Source of the DNA: Acidobacteriota bacterium
Lineage (GTDB): Bacteria > Acidobacteriota > Thermoanaerobaculia > Multivoradales > JBCCEF01
Reading direction: 5' to 3'
DNA length: 64,000 nt
NCBI GenBank assembly: GCA_039028635.1
Contig: JBCCHV010000003.1
Span: 104,125-168,124 of the forward strand
Positions within the stretch are counted from its first letter, which is position 1; the number at the start of each line of letters is the position of its first letter. The notes beneath the pieces were generated by a model. That model was not told the origin of the DNA. It searched no databases and saw only the letters and a list, made by a program, of their open reading frames with translations. Positions 1-8,803 of the stretch are shown here, piece after piece. The position numbers and the translations under genes are program-made.

Positions 1-609
1 GCCGTAGGTCTGGCCGATGGCGAGGGTCTGCAAACCCACCGACAAGGCGGATTCGAGGCCCGCCGGGCTGTCCTCGAGCACCAGGACCTCGTGCGGATGG
101 ATCAGCCGCTCCGGGAGCGGTGGCGCTGAATTGAGCAGCTCGAGACCGCGACGATAGCTCTCCGGATCCGGCTTGCTCGCGACGACGTCGTCTGCCGTCA
201 CCAGCAGCTTGAAGTGGTCGCGCACGCCGGCCTGGCGCAAAGCGCCATCGACCTCTTCCCGCAGCGCACCACTGACCACTCCGAGGAGGGCACCGCTCGC
301 CGCAACGGAGTGAATCAGCTCGATGGCGCCGGGGAAGAACGGATAGCCGTTCTCCCGGATCCAAGCCCCGTAGTAGGAGGCCTTGCGCACCACCAGTCGC
401 GCCGTCTTCGCATCGTCCAGGGGGCGCCCTGCAGCCGCGAAGACGGCCTGAAAGCAACCGCGATCGTCGAAACCGAGGTAGTCGCTCCAGTAGGTCTCCT
501 CGAGCAAATCCAACCCCTCTTCCCGCAGCACCTTCCGGAAGAGCTCGAAGTGCACCGGCTCGTCGTCCAGCAGCACACCATTGAAATCGAACAGCACCGC
601 TCGAAACAT
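1..609 (-). CDS. HAD-superfamily phosphatase (C-terminus cut by window edge)
   Basis: Cytoplasmic haloacid-dehalogenase-like hydrolase of the beta-phosphoglucomutase/phosphatase type. The ATG at 609 opens with MFRAVLFDFNGVLLDDEP, which is HAD motif I with Asn in place of the usual second Asp. Motif II Ser is in LLGVVSGAL, motif III Lys in ASKPDPESY and the acidic motif IV in LVLEDSPAGLESA. 203 residues are visible; the family usually has about 215-225, so only a short C-terminal tail is missing. The substrate cannot be told from the sequence. It diverges from the Fe-S carrier gene at 832 across a 222-bp spacer in which I see no other gene. Confidence 0.85.
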   Translation of the reverse strand, partial: MFRAVLFDFNGVLLDDEPVHFELFRKVLREEGLDLLEETYWSDYLGFDDRGCFQAVFAAAGRPLDDAKTARLVVRKASYYGAWIRENGYPFFPGAIELIHSVAASGALLGVVSGALREEVDGALRQAGVRDHFKLLVTADDVVASKPDPESYRRGLELLNSAPPLPERLIHPHEVLVLEDSPAGLESALSVGLQTLAIGQTYG

Positions 610-831
610 GGGCGTGATCTTAGCTCGTCGGCGCCGTCGGTGGGGTCGCGACGCGGCGATTCGGCAATCCAGATCGACCCGATTCCCGGCGCCTCCGGGG
701 GAACTGGCGGAGCTCCCCGCGGACCACCCGGTTGACGCAGGAATTTCGCGGCGCTAATTTGGGGTTGGAAGGAAAGTTCGACAAACTCGGCGCGGCCCGA
801 CCGGACGGGCCCGCTTGCGGAGAACGGGATC

Positions 832-1203
832 ATGCAAGAAACAACCGAAATCCAGCCCGTGGCGCCGCCGGAGGGTCCCATCGTGGTCACCCCCAAGGCT
901 GTCGAGATGGTCAAGATCACCCGCGACCAGGAGGGCATCGACCCGACCTACAGCCTCCGGGTGGCAGTGCGCGGCGGTGGCTGCAGCGGCTTCGAGTACG
1001 CCCTCGACTTCGACGACGAGAAGCGCGAGAACGACTTCGTGCTCGAGTACGACGGCTTGAACGTGGTGATCGACAGCGTCAGCGCCCGCTACCTCGAAGG
1101 CACCACAATCGACTACGTGTTGGGCATGACCGGAGCCGGCTTCAAGTTCAACAACCCGAAGGCCGTCGGCACCTGCGGCTGCGGCTCGTCCTTCGCCGTT
1201 TAA
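832..1203 (+). CDS. A-type iron-sulfur cluster carrier (IscA/ErpA/HesB family)
   Basis: 123-residue cytoplasmic carrier that receives Fe-S clusters and passes them to apo-proteins. The three conserved cysteines are present: one in RGGGCSGFEYALDF and two in the C-terminal GTCGCGSSF. Length suits the family (105-125) with a roughly 20-residue N-terminal extension. A ribosome-binding site (GGAGAACGGG) precedes the ATG at 832. Its stop codon overlaps that of the convergent ygfZ gene. YgfZ also acts in Fe-S maturation or repair, so the neighbours fit functionally. Whether it is ErpA or IscA cannot be decided. Confidence 0.93.
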   Translation: MQETTEIQPVAPPEGPIVVTPKAVEMVKITRDQEGIDPTYSLRVAVRGGGCSGFEYALDFDDEKRENDFVLEYDGLNVVIDSVSARYLEGTTIDYVLGMTGAGFKFNNPKAVGTCGCGSSFAV

Positions 1204-2114
1204 GGGACGACGCGCGCTTCGACGGAGTCGGCGGTGAGGACGACCCCTTCGTCCCAGGCCTTGCGGCGGACCATCGCCAGGGCCGCCCTGCCGCCCGACC
1301 CGACGGTACCGACGATCGCCATCTTCTTGCCGTCGAGCTCGAGGCTCTGCCCTTCGACCAAACCTCCGGTGGGCGCTTCGAGGCGGCGGATCTGCCGCTG
1401 AACGCCGCCCCGATAGTGGATGCGGGCGATCACTTCCTGCCCCAGATAACACCCCTTGGTGTAGCTCACCGCCTCGTCGAGGCCGGTCTCCTGAGGAAAG
1501 TGAGCCGTGTCGAAGTCGCGCCCGAAGCGCGGCAGGCCCTGCGCGACGCGCCAAGCGTCTTCGACCTGCGGATCCGCCGTCGGCGGTAGCTCCGTCGGCA
1601 GCACACCGTCGTCCGCCCACAGGGTCCAGGCCTCGACCCCGAGAAGCTCCTCGCGCCCGGCCCAAAGCTGCCGACCGTCGATCTCGAGTCGCAGGCCGCC
1701 CCAGCGGGGCACCGCTGAAAGATCGGCTCCCTCGGCGCGCTGCGCCAGCCATTCGCGACTGCCGTCGCCGGCGAGAACCACGGCAGTCCCCTCGTAGGGC
1801 AGGATCTCGACCCGGTCGACGATGACGTACTTGGTGAGGTGCTCGGCGATCTCCTCTCGCAGCCCCTCCGGCAGGGCGAGCAGGAGATCGTCGCCGCGGT
1901 GATTCAGCACCGCATCGGCCTGGATCTTGCCCTTGGCGGTGGTCACGAACCCATAGGCCCCATCGCCAGGTGCCAGGCCTTTGACCTCGAAAGTCACCAG
2001 GCCGTGGAGGAAACGCTGGTTGTCCGCACCGCGCAGGATCAGGGCCGAGCGGCCGGTCGTCGCCAGGGTCGCCACGGCCGGGAGCTCTGCAGCCTTTGAA
2101 TCATCTCCGCTCAT
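1200..2114 (-). CDS. ygfZ: YgfZ/GcvT-like folate-binding Fe-S maintenance protein
   Basis: 304-residue protein of the GcvT-like tetrahydrofolate-binding fold. The family signature K-G-C-Y-x-G-Q-E is present as SYTKGCYLGQEVIARIHYRG near residue 205-225; the Cys is the residue known to matter in E. coli YgfZ. YgfZ supports synthesis or repair of some Fe-S enzymes in a folate-dependent way. The gene is convergent with the Fe-S carrier gene, with overlapping stop codons, so both sit in one small Fe-S locus. Start ATG at 2114. Confidence 0.9.
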   Translation of the reverse strand: MSGDDSKAAELPAVATLATTGRSALILRGADNQRFLHGLVTFEVKGLAPGDGAYGFVTTAKGKIQADAVLNHRGDDLLLALPEGLREEIAEHLTKYVIVDRVEILPYEGTAVVLAGDGSREWLAQRAEGADLSAVPRWGGLRLEIDGRQLWAGREELLGVEAWTLWADDGVLPTELPPTADPQVEDAWRVAQGLPRFGRDFDTAHFPQETGLDEAVSYTKGCYLGQEVIARIHYRGGVQRQIRRLEAPTGGLVEGQSLELDGKKMAIVGTVGSGGRAALAMVRRKAWDEGVVLTADSVEARVVP

Positions 2115-2155
2115 ATTCGCAGCCTAGCAGGTTCAAGCAGAGCTAGAATCGCCGC

Positions 2156-2992
2156 GTGATCGAGCAGACTTCCTTCTCCCTTCGCCTCTCCACCGAACGT
2201 GTTCTCCACGGCATCGTCGATCGGCCCGCCGGCCCGGGACCTTGGCCGGTGACGGTTCTTTGCCACGGCTTCAAAGGCTTTATGGAATGGGGCTTCTTCC
2301 CCTCCCTGGGACTGCTGCTAGCGGAGCGCGGCTTCGCCGCCGTGCGGTTCAATTTCTCCGGCGCCGGCATGGCCCCAGGGGACGACAAGGTCACCGACCT
2401 GGCAGCCTTCGAAGACAACACCTTCAGCCGCGAAGCGGAAGAGCTGCGGGAGCTGCTGTCGCGCCTGGCGGAGATCGGCGGTGACACCTTCGATCTCGAC
2501 CGCCTCGGCCTCTTCGGCCACAGCCGCGCCGGCGCCGCCACCTTGCTCGCCGCCGCCGACGAGACATCGGGCGTGCGCGCCCTGGTGACCTGGGCGGCGA
2601 TCGCGACCGTCGACCGCTGGACCGAAGAGCAAAAGGAACAATGGCGCCGGGAAGGCGTCTTCGGCATTCTCAACGGTCGCACCGGCCAGCGCCTAGCCCT
2701 CGGCCGCGGCCTTCTCGAAGACCTCCAGAACAGCACGACGAGTCTCGATCTGGAAGCCGCCGCGAAGCGCCTGAAGATCCCCTGGCTGATCGTCCACGGT
2801 GTCGAGGACGAAACCGTCGCGATCGCCGAAGGCCGCGCCCTGGCGCAGGCCGCCAAAGGCCACGCCGAGATGGTCGAAATCGCCGATGGCAACCACACCC
2901 TCGGCGCCCGCCATCCCTTCATCGGGCCGACGCCGGCCCTGATTCAGGCCCTCAACGCCACCCAGGCCCTGTACCGGAGAATCCTGCGATGA
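2156..2992 (+). CDS. alpha/beta hydrolase (dienelactone hydrolase/acyl esterase type)
   Basis: 278-residue alpha/beta-hydrolase starting at GTG 2156. The nucleophile elbow is GLFGHSRAGAATLLA (Ser in G-H-S-R-A-G), the oxyanion region HGFKGFMEWGFFP, a late acidic residue lies in VHGVEDETV, and the final His in DGNHTLGARHPF. There is no signal peptide, so it acts in the cytoplasm. Substrate unknown; the layout is like small cytosolic esterases or dipeptidyl-peptidase-like hydrolases. Its TGA overlaps the ATG of the next gene (ATGA at 2989-2992), indicating translational coupling to the nicotinamidase-like hydrolase. Confidence 0.85.
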   Translation: MIEQTSFSLRLSTERVLHGIVDRPAGPGPWPVTVLCHGFKGFMEWGFFPSLGLLLAERGFAAVRFNFSGAGMAPGDDKVTDLAAFEDNTFSREAEELRELLSRLAEIGGDTFDLDRLGLFGHSRAGAATLLAAADETSGVRALVTWAAIATVDRWTEEQKEQWRREGVFGILNGRTGQRLALGRGLLEDLQNSTTSLDLEAAAKRLKIPWLIVHGVEDETVAIAEGRALAQAAKGHAEMVEIADGNHTLGARHPFIGPTPALIQALNATQALYRRILR

Positions 2993-3651
2993 AGCGCAAC
3001 GACTGGCTGTTCTGGGACATCGACACCCAGGTGGATTTCATCCACCCCGACGGCAAGCTCTATGTGCCGACGGCCGAGACCCTGACCGAGAATCTCGAGC
3101 GTCTGACAACCACCGCCCTGGCCGAGGGAGTTCCGATCTTCGCCTCGGCCGACGATCACGAGCTCGCCGACGACGAGATCAGCGAGCAACCGGATTTCCA
3201 GGACACCTTTCCACCGCACTGCATGCGCGGCACCGCCGGGGCGGCGCGGATCGCCGAGACCACCGTTGCCGGTGCGCGGGCCCTCGGCCCCAGCGCGATC
3301 CCGGCGGAGGAGATCGCGGCGCTGCTCGATGATCGACCGGCCGTGATCTTCCTCAAAAAGACCTTCGACGTCTTCTCGAATCCCAACACCGAGAAGCTCC
3401 TCGACGCCCTCGATCCGGCCCGGGTTGTGGTCTATGGCGTTGCCCTCGACATTTGCAATCGCTACGCCGTCGAGGGGTTGCTGGCCCGCAACCGCCGCGT
3501 CACTCTGATCACCGACGCCACCGCCGCCATCGACAGCCACCGCGGCGAGAACCTGCTGAGGAGCTGGAGCGACCGCGGCGTCGAGCTGATGACCTGCGAC
3601 GACTTCCTCGCCGAGAACTTTCAGACAGCAAGAGTCGAGGCCAGTCCCTGA
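2989..3651 (+). CDS. isochorismatase/nicotinamidase-like cysteine hydrolase
   Basis: 220-residue cysteine hydrolase. The Asp-Lys-Cys triad of the family is visible: Asp in WDIDTQVDFI near residue 10, Lys in AVIFLKKTFDVF, and Cys in VVYGVALDICNRYAVEGLL preceded by the expected G-V-A segment. A metal-binding Asp/His pair may be ASADDHE. Such enzymes hydrolyse nicotinamide or related amides; with its length and D-x-Q-x-D-F start it resembles PncA, but this is not certain. The start at ATG 2989 is chosen because the protein begins directly with the catalytic strand (MKRNDWLFWDID) and overlaps the upstream stop by 4 nt. Confidence 0.88.
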   Translation: MKRNDWLFWDIDTQVDFIHPDGKLYVPTAETLTENLERLTTTALAEGVPIFASADDHELADDEISEQPDFQDTFPPHCMRGTAGAARIAETTVAGARALGPSAIPAEEIAALLDDRPAVIFLKKTFDVFSNPNTEKLLDALDPARVVVYGVALDICNRYAVEGLLARNRRVTLITDATAAIDSHRGENLLRSWSDRGVELMTCDDFLAENFQTARVEASP

Positions 3652-3659
3652 TCGAGGAA

Positions 3660-4868
3660 TCAGCGCTGACCCTTGCGGGAAGCTCGTACGATCCAAAAGA
3701 TCAGCAACAGAACCGAGACGAGAAGACCGATCCAGAGCGGGCTGAATGACGAGCCCGAGGCAGGCTCCGGCGGCGCCGCCGAAGGCTCGGCGATCTCGAG
3801 GGTTGCGACATTGGACGGCATGCCATCGAGGCCCGACGGGCTGATCGCCCTCACTTGCCAAAAGTAACTACCCGCCGCCAAACCGCTCGCAGCCCAACGC
3901 GCCTCTTCCGTGACCCCACGCGATACCGGTCGCGCACATCGGCGATCGGCACAGACGGCGATCCGATAGCCCTCGGCTCCCACCACCGGCTGCCACGATA
4001 GCTCGGCCGCCTGTCCGTCATCTGACCGCACCGCATTGACCCCCAAATTCGGGGGCGTCGGCAGTACCTCCGGCGCGCTGGGCTCACCGTTCTCGGCCAC
4101 CACCGTTCCCATGCCGGACTCGAGTCGCACCTCTGATTCCGCTCCCCGCACGGTCGTCGCTCCTTCGAAGGCCATGAAGCGGGTCGTTCCCGCCTCATCG
4201 ACTCTGCTCCTCAAGTGAGCATCCGAACTGTCAAGGGCCACCTTCGCGACCGCGCCCTTCGCCAGCAGCTCGACTTCCGCGGCAGTGGACGCTTCCGCGA
4301 CCTGGGCCAAGACGTCGAGGGCTCCATCGACGATCTCGACCTTGCCGTAGCGACTGCGCGGACGCACCTGCCGATCACGCAAGAAGACGATGGAATCCGC
4401 ACCGACGGTGAGATCGACGTCGTCGAAGAAGGCCAGGCCAGCGGCGGACTTCTCGAAGGTTCGAACGGCATGCCCCCGATCGAGCTTCTCTCCCGTGATG
4501 GCCTGCTGCCACGGATTGGGCGGACGCTGTCCCTCGACCCTCTGGAGAGTCCATGCAATCAGGGCGGAGGTGGGCTCGGGGGCAGGAGTCGGTTCCGGGG
4601 CAACATCGGCCGGCGCCGATGCCTGGACCAGTGCACAGTCTGATGGCAGCTGAAGCATCGCCCCGACGGGAATCAAGTCAGGATCGGCGAGTTGAGGATT
4701 CGCTCGGGCCAGAGCGAGCCACTGATCACCATCGTCGTAGCACCTCTCGGCCAGTGACCAGAGCGTGTCGCCCGGCACAACTTCATACTCGCCTGCCGAG
4801 ATCTGGGTCCCCAAGACCGAGATCACGACAACGATCGACATCAGACAACCAACCATCTTCGAGTTCAT
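3660..4868 (-). CDS. LysM-FecR-fibronectin III protein with C-terminal membrane anchor
   Basis: 402-residue exported protein. Order: signal peptide (about 1-26), a LysM domain (YEVVPGDTLWSLAERCYDDG, about 27-78) which typically binds peptidoglycan, a Pro/Ala linker, a FecR-type beta domain (HAVRTFEKSAAGLAFFDD onward, about 130-265), a fibronectin type III domain (about 270-360), then a C-terminal transmembrane helix (WIGLLVSVLLLIFWIV) with a basic tail. The predicted position is anchored in the membrane with its bulk in the periplasm. GAGGA lies 5-6 nt before the ATG. It follows the kinase gene by 20 bp and is almost certainly co-transcribed, suggesting a cell-wall sensing or signalling pair. 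Confidence 0.8.
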   Translation of the reverse strand: MNSKMVGCLMSIVVVISVLGTQISAGEYEVVPGDTLWSLAERCYDDGDQWLALARANPQLADPDLIPVGAMLQLPSDCALVQASAPADVAPEPTPAPEPTSALIAWTLQRVEGQRPPNPWQQAITGEKLDRGHAVRTFEKSAAGLAFFDDVDLTVGADSIVFLRDRQVRPRSRYGKVEIVDGALDVLAQVAEASTAAEVELLAKGAVAKVALDSSDAHLRSRVDEAGTTRFMAFEGATTVRGAESEVRLESGMGTVVAENGEPSAPEVLPTPPNLGVNAVRSDDGQAAELSWQPVVGAEGYRIAVCADRRCARPVSRGVTEEARWAASGLAAGSYFWQVRAISPSGLDGMPSNVATLEIAEPSAAPPEPASGSSFSPLWIGLLVSVLLLIFWIVRASRKGQR

Positions 4869-4888
4869 GAGAGTCCTCGCGAGGAGCG

Positions 4889-6949
4889 CTATTGGTTCTT
4901 GGACCGCGGGTCCGTGACCGAATGGGTGGGGAGATTCGAGGAAGCGGACGAAGGAATCCGTACGGTTTGTAAGAGTTGCGCCGAAATGATCGCGCCGCCG
5001 AGATCGACCGTGGCGGTCGCGGGAGAAGCCTCGTCTTGCTCGCGCCGATCTGCCTCGGCCCCCTCCCAGGGATGCTGCCTCGCCAACTCGCCAAAACGGC
5101 GCGCAGCCTCACGTGCAGACGACAGCCGCTCTGCAGGATCTTTCCGAAGCAGATCCATGATCAGCTCGTCGAGTCCGGGAGGAATTCCAGGCCGGCGCGA
5201 GGCCGGCACTGCCACCTCGGCCTGCAATGTCTGCAGGAGCACCGCGCGCAGCGAACCGCCGGTGAAGGGCTCCTCACCGACGACACAGCGATAGGCCATC
5301 ACTCCGAGGGCGAAAAGATCGGAGCGCTCATCTCGCCCCTCGCCCAGGATCGTTTCCGGCGGCAGGTACCCTGGCGTGCCGTAGAGGAAGCCAGACTCCT
5401 TGCTCAAATTGGTCATCGCGTGGGAGATCCCGAAGTCGGTGATCTTGGTGCGACCGTCCTCCCGGATGAGGACGTTGCCTGGCTTGATGTCGTAGTGCAG
5501 GACCCCCTCGTGGTGAGCGGCCGCCAGCGCCGTCGCAACGGAATGGCAGACGTGGATGGCCATCGGGATGGGAAGTTGACGCTGACGGCCCAGGTGGGTC
5601 CGCAGACTGTCCCCCGAGACGAACTCCATGGCGATGAAGCTGGTCTCGGCGGCGTCCTGAACATCGTAGACCTGAACGACGTTCGGATGATTGAGGCGCG
5701 CAATCGTCGCCGCCTCGGTCAGCAGGTCGCCAGAAGGCGTCAAGTCCGACTCGAGCTGCCCCGAAAGCTTGAGGGTTTTGATCGCGACCGGCCGCTTGAG
5801 GATCGGGTCCCAGCCCATGAAGACGCTTCCCATGGCCCCTTCGCCGATCACTTCCAACACCTGGTACCGCCCCAAGAACACTTTGTCGAGGGCCTCGTCC
5901 TGGGAAACGTGCCGCGCCAGCGCTTCGAAGGAGCTTTTGAGTCGCGAGATTTCGTCGCCACGAAAGTCCGCGGCTTCTCCCAGGACCTCGCTTTGACTGG
6001 CGATCAGCCGGCGCAGGGGAGCGACGACGGAGCGGTAGCCGAGAGCGGAGAGCAGCAACACCAAACCCAGTGCCAGGCCAATCGCGAGCACCGATCGCCG
6101 ACGCATATCGCGGCTCACCCGCTCGGCCACGGCCGAGCTCTGCAGGGACACCACGAACCACGGGGAGTCGAGGACCGGCGAAAAGGCACCCAAGTACTCG
6201 ACGCCGCGATGCCCGAAGCGGCCTGCACCAGAGAGGCGTTGCTCGGCAGCCAACGTCAACAGGGACGGCGGAACTTCCTCGCTGGAAGCACCGGAGCCCC
6301 AGAGAACCCGTTCCTCTTCGGCGAGCCAGACAGTGGCTTCGGGGCCGAGCTCGTCCGGATGGAGAGACCGATCCGTCTCGAGGGTGTCAAAGACTCCAAC
6401 CAGGAAAAGACCCCGAGAGTCCCTGGCGAGCGCTCGCCGAGCCACGAACCAGCGAGCGCCTTCGAAGGCGACGAAGGTGTCGCTCGCAGCGCCCTGCTCC
6501 GCGATCAAGCGAGACACCTCGGCGGGAGCTACCTCGCGCTGCGCCCTGAGGACCTCGCGCCCACCGGCATCTGCCAGTGAAAGGGCGACGAGACCGAGAT
6601 CCTCGGCCTCCTCGAGAAGGATCGACAGCCGACTCCGGATCGACTCGACTTCCACGGAACTCCAGCCGCCCTCGGCCGCGGCAACTCGCAGGAATGTGCG
6701 CCGAGCCGAGATCTCGACCTGGACCTGGGAGGCAGCCGCGTCGGCCGCAACGGCGTGCGATCTGAGAACCTGTTCGGTGAGAGCATTCCGGTTGACTCCC
6801 ACCAGCTGCAGCGCCAGGGCGAGAATCGGTACCAGGCCGACGATCGCCAAAGCCAGGACCAGCCGAGGCAGCAAACCGACACCACCCGACGTGGTCGGCG
6901 AGGGAGACGACGCTGTTTCCGGAGACGGCTTCTCTCGAGTCGGCTGCAT
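4889..6949 (-). CDS. transmembrane Ser/Thr protein kinase with extracytoplasmic sensor domain
   Basis: 686-residue one-component kinase. Short cytoplasmic N-terminus, TM1 (about 28-52), an extracytoplasmic region of about 230 residues resembling a Cache sensor, TM2 (about 286-306), a HAMP-like linker, then a Hanks-type kinase domain. Kinase motifs: glycine loop GEGAMGSVFMG (about 369-379), VAIK Lys near 391, catalytic LHYDIKPGNVL (Tyr replaces Arg of HRD), DFG near 505 and GTPGYLPPE. The orientation is reversed from PknB (sensor first, kinase last). ATG at 6949 is chosen because GGAG sits 5 nt upstream; a TTG ten codons earlier is less likely. It is followed at 20 bp by the LysM-FecR gene. 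Confidence 0.9.
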   Translation of the reverse strand: MQPTREKPSPETASSPSPTTSGGVGLLPRLVLALAIVGLVPILALALQLVGVNRNALTEQVLRSHAVAADAAASQVQVEISARRTFLRVAAAEGGWSSVEVESIRSRLSILLEEAEDLGLVALSLADAGGREVLRAQREVAPAEVSRLIAEQGAASDTFVAFEGARWFVARRALARDSRGLFLVGVFDTLETDRSLHPDELGPEATVWLAEEERVLWGSGASSEEVPPSLLTLAAEQRLSGAGRFGHRGVEYLGAFSPVLDSPWFVVSLQSSAVAERVSRDMRRRSVLAIGLALGLVLLLSALGYRSVVAPLRRLIASQSEVLGEAADFRGDEISRLKSSFEALARHVSQDEALDKVFLGRYQVLEVIGEGAMGSVFMGWDPILKRPVAIKTLKLSGQLESDLTPSGDLLTEAATIARLNHPNVVQVYDVQDAAETSFIAMEFVSGDSLRTHLGRQRQLPIPMAIHVCHSVATALAAAHHEGVLHYDIKPGNVLIREDGRTKITDFGISHAMTNLSKESGFLYGTPGYLPPETILGEGRDERSDLFALGVMAYRCVVGEEPFTGGSLRAVLLQTLQAEVAVPASRRPGIPPGLDELIMDLLRKDPAERLSSAREAARRFGELARQHPWEGAEADRREQDEASPATATVDLGGAIISAQLLQTVRIPSSASSNLPTHSVTDPRSKNQ

Positions 6950-7098
6950 GGTGCTCCAGGCATTTCGTCCTGCAGCCAACGACGATGCTCAAAAGAAGGA
7001 AAGGAAGGACCAGATCTTACAGCCATCGAGCCGTGAGACGCCAGAACCCCGAAAGAACGGCAGCCGCCGACCGATGATCCCGGAACCGGACTCCCGAG

Positions 7099-8586
7099 CT
7101 AGGCGAAATCGAGCCAGCCTTCGCGGCTTCCGAAGCGCGCTTCGTAGGCCTTGGCGTCGAGCTTGCGGCGGGTGCTGTCGGAGGTCATGTAGCGAATCTT
7201 GCCGAAGATCGGCCGCTCCGGCCCCCAGGCCCGATCGAACAGGCCGAGACACCAGAAGATGCCGCTGTAGGAGTTGGGGTTGCGGCCATCGAGGGCGTAC
7301 TTGTTGTTGAGCTCCACCATGCGCTCGAGCGCTTGCCGCGGCGTCTCCGACCACTCGAAGATCTTCTTGCCCCACAGCATGCGCAGATAGTTGTGGATCC
7401 TGCCGGTGGTGACCAGCTCGTTCTGCGCCGCGTTCCACAGGGAGTCGTGGGTCTGGGAGCTCTCGAGCTCTTCGTCGCTGTAGAGGGTCGGCCGAGGGTC
7501 CTGGCGATGCTCTTCGAGGGTGGTGCGGGCCCAGGGCGGAAGAGCCTCGTAGGTGTCGTAGTCCGGCCGCAGTCGGGTCGAGTTGTAGCCCAGCTCGCGC
7601 CAGGTGACGAGTTGGTCGAGGTAGGCCTCCGCCGGCGGGCTCATGCCCCACCAGCCGTTGCGGCTCCCGGTGGCCTTCTCGGCCAGACGATCGACGTTCC
7701 AGTCTTCGTGCCCGCAGAGGGCGGCGAACACCCGATGGCTCGACAGGTGGCCGAAGTGGAGATAGGCCGAGAGCTCGCTGGTCGCCCGATCGCGGACTTC
7801 GAGGCGGCCATCGACATAGCGCGCGAAGCGACGCGCCATGAAGCTCTCGAGCGCACCTTCGGCGGCCCGCGGCCCTCCCGGCTCGGACGCCACCACGGTC
7901 ACCCGGTGGTCGATGGGCAAGGACGCCAGGTCCAGCGACGCCGGTTCGGCGACCGGCCAACGATCGGTGACGGCGGCGGGCAGAGGGCCCGACCAGGGCG
8001 GCGCCTCGTAGGTCGACCAGGGATCCGAACGCGGCCTCTCGAGCAGATGGGGCGTCAGGGTCTTCTGCAAGAAGCGGCGAAAATCCACCGCCCGGGAGAA
8101 CAGCCGATCGGTGGCGGTGAGCGGTAGCAGACCGTTCGAGTCCACCGCCTCGAGGCGTACCGACAAACCCTCGCCGGCCGCCGCCACCATGCGCGGCAGG
8201 AAGAAGCAGGGAAATTCGTCGGTCACCACCACGGCCGCCCGTTCCGCCAGGGCGGCCAGCAGACCCCGGCCGGCACCGACCGTCGGCTCGACATAGGGGT
8301 AGTAGGCCACCGGCCCGGCCTCGAGCGCCCGGCGGTTGTCTTCCATCCCGGCGATCACGAAGCCGTGGAAGCGATCCGAAGCCCAGCGATAGTCGCAGCG
8401 CAGGGCTTCGAGGATCAGCAGGGGCTTGCCGAGGGACGCGGCCCATTCGACGGCCCGATCGAGGGCAAAGTTCCAGTCGGTGCGGCGGTTGGCGATCATC
8501 CAGTAGAGAACGTAGTCACCGGCGCCGTTCACTACTTCTCGGTTGACCTGCCGCACCCGCAGCGTGGGGACTTTCGAGGCTTCCAT
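7099..8586 (-). CDS. deoxyribodipyrimidine photolyase, class II-like
   Basis: 495-residue FAD photolyase that repairs UV-induced cyclobutane pyrimidine dimers with light. The N-terminal half has the photolyase antenna-domain start YVLYWMIANRRTDWNFALD, and the C-terminal FAD domain contains TGRIHNYLRMLWGKKIFEW, ALDGRNPNSYSGIFWCLG and IFGKIRYM, the pattern I associate with class II enzymes. Length is near the family norm (about 450-500). ATG 8586 is preferred because GGGAGG lies 7 nt upstream; an in-frame start 15 nt further up lacks a site. It is divergent from ltrA. The spacer holds a hairpin with AACCGG/CCGGTT arms at 8620-8643 of unknown role. Confidence 0.88.
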   Translation of the reverse strand: MEASKVPTLRVRQVNREVVNGAGDYVLYWMIANRRTDWNFALDRAVEWAASLGKPLLILEALRCDYRWASDRFHGFVIAGMEDNRRALEAGPVAYYPYVEPTVGAGRGLLAALAERAAVVVTDEFPCFFLPRMVAAAGEGLSVRLEAVDSNGLLPLTATDRLFSRAVDFRRFLQKTLTPHLLERPRSDPWSTYEAPPWSGPLPAAVTDRWPVAEPASLDLASLPIDHRVTVVASEPGGPRAAEGALESFMARRFARYVDGRLEVRDRATSELSAYLHFGHLSSHRVFAALCGHEDWNVDRLAEKATGSRNGWWGMSPPAEAYLDQLVTWRELGYNSTRLRPDYDTYEALPPWARTTLEEHRQDPRPTLYSDEELESSQTHDSLWNAAQNELVTTGRIHNYLRMLWGKKIFEWSETPRQALERMVELNNKYALDGRNPNSYSGIFWCLGLFDRAWGPERPIFGKIRYMTSDSTRRKLDAKAYEARFGSREGWLDFA

Positions 8587-8803
8587 CCAACTTCCTCCCA
8601 AACTCGGCTTTTACCCTGGAACCGGCCCCTGCGGGCACCGGTTTTCGGCTCCGAACGGCCCTACTCGACCACCAAATCTCGACAACTTGTAGACTTCAGG
8701 CCGACTTCCGACCAGCGATCGAGGTTGTGGATTCGTTCGAGCGCTCCTGCTTCGTGCGACCAATCCCGACCCGGTGAATCAGATCCCCGACTTCGAGGAC
8801 TCC

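Noticed and set aside
4976..6580. 534-codon plus-strand open frame opposite the kinase gene
   Set aside because: Its translation is low-complexity (Arg/Gly/Gln-rich) and matches no family, whereas the opposite strand encodes a full kinase with all motifs. Long antisense frames are normal at this GC content.
8620..8643. AACCGG/CCGGTT hairpin followed by TTC as a terminator
   Set aside because: It lies between two divergent gene starts, where a terminator has no upstream gene to serve; the T run is also too short.
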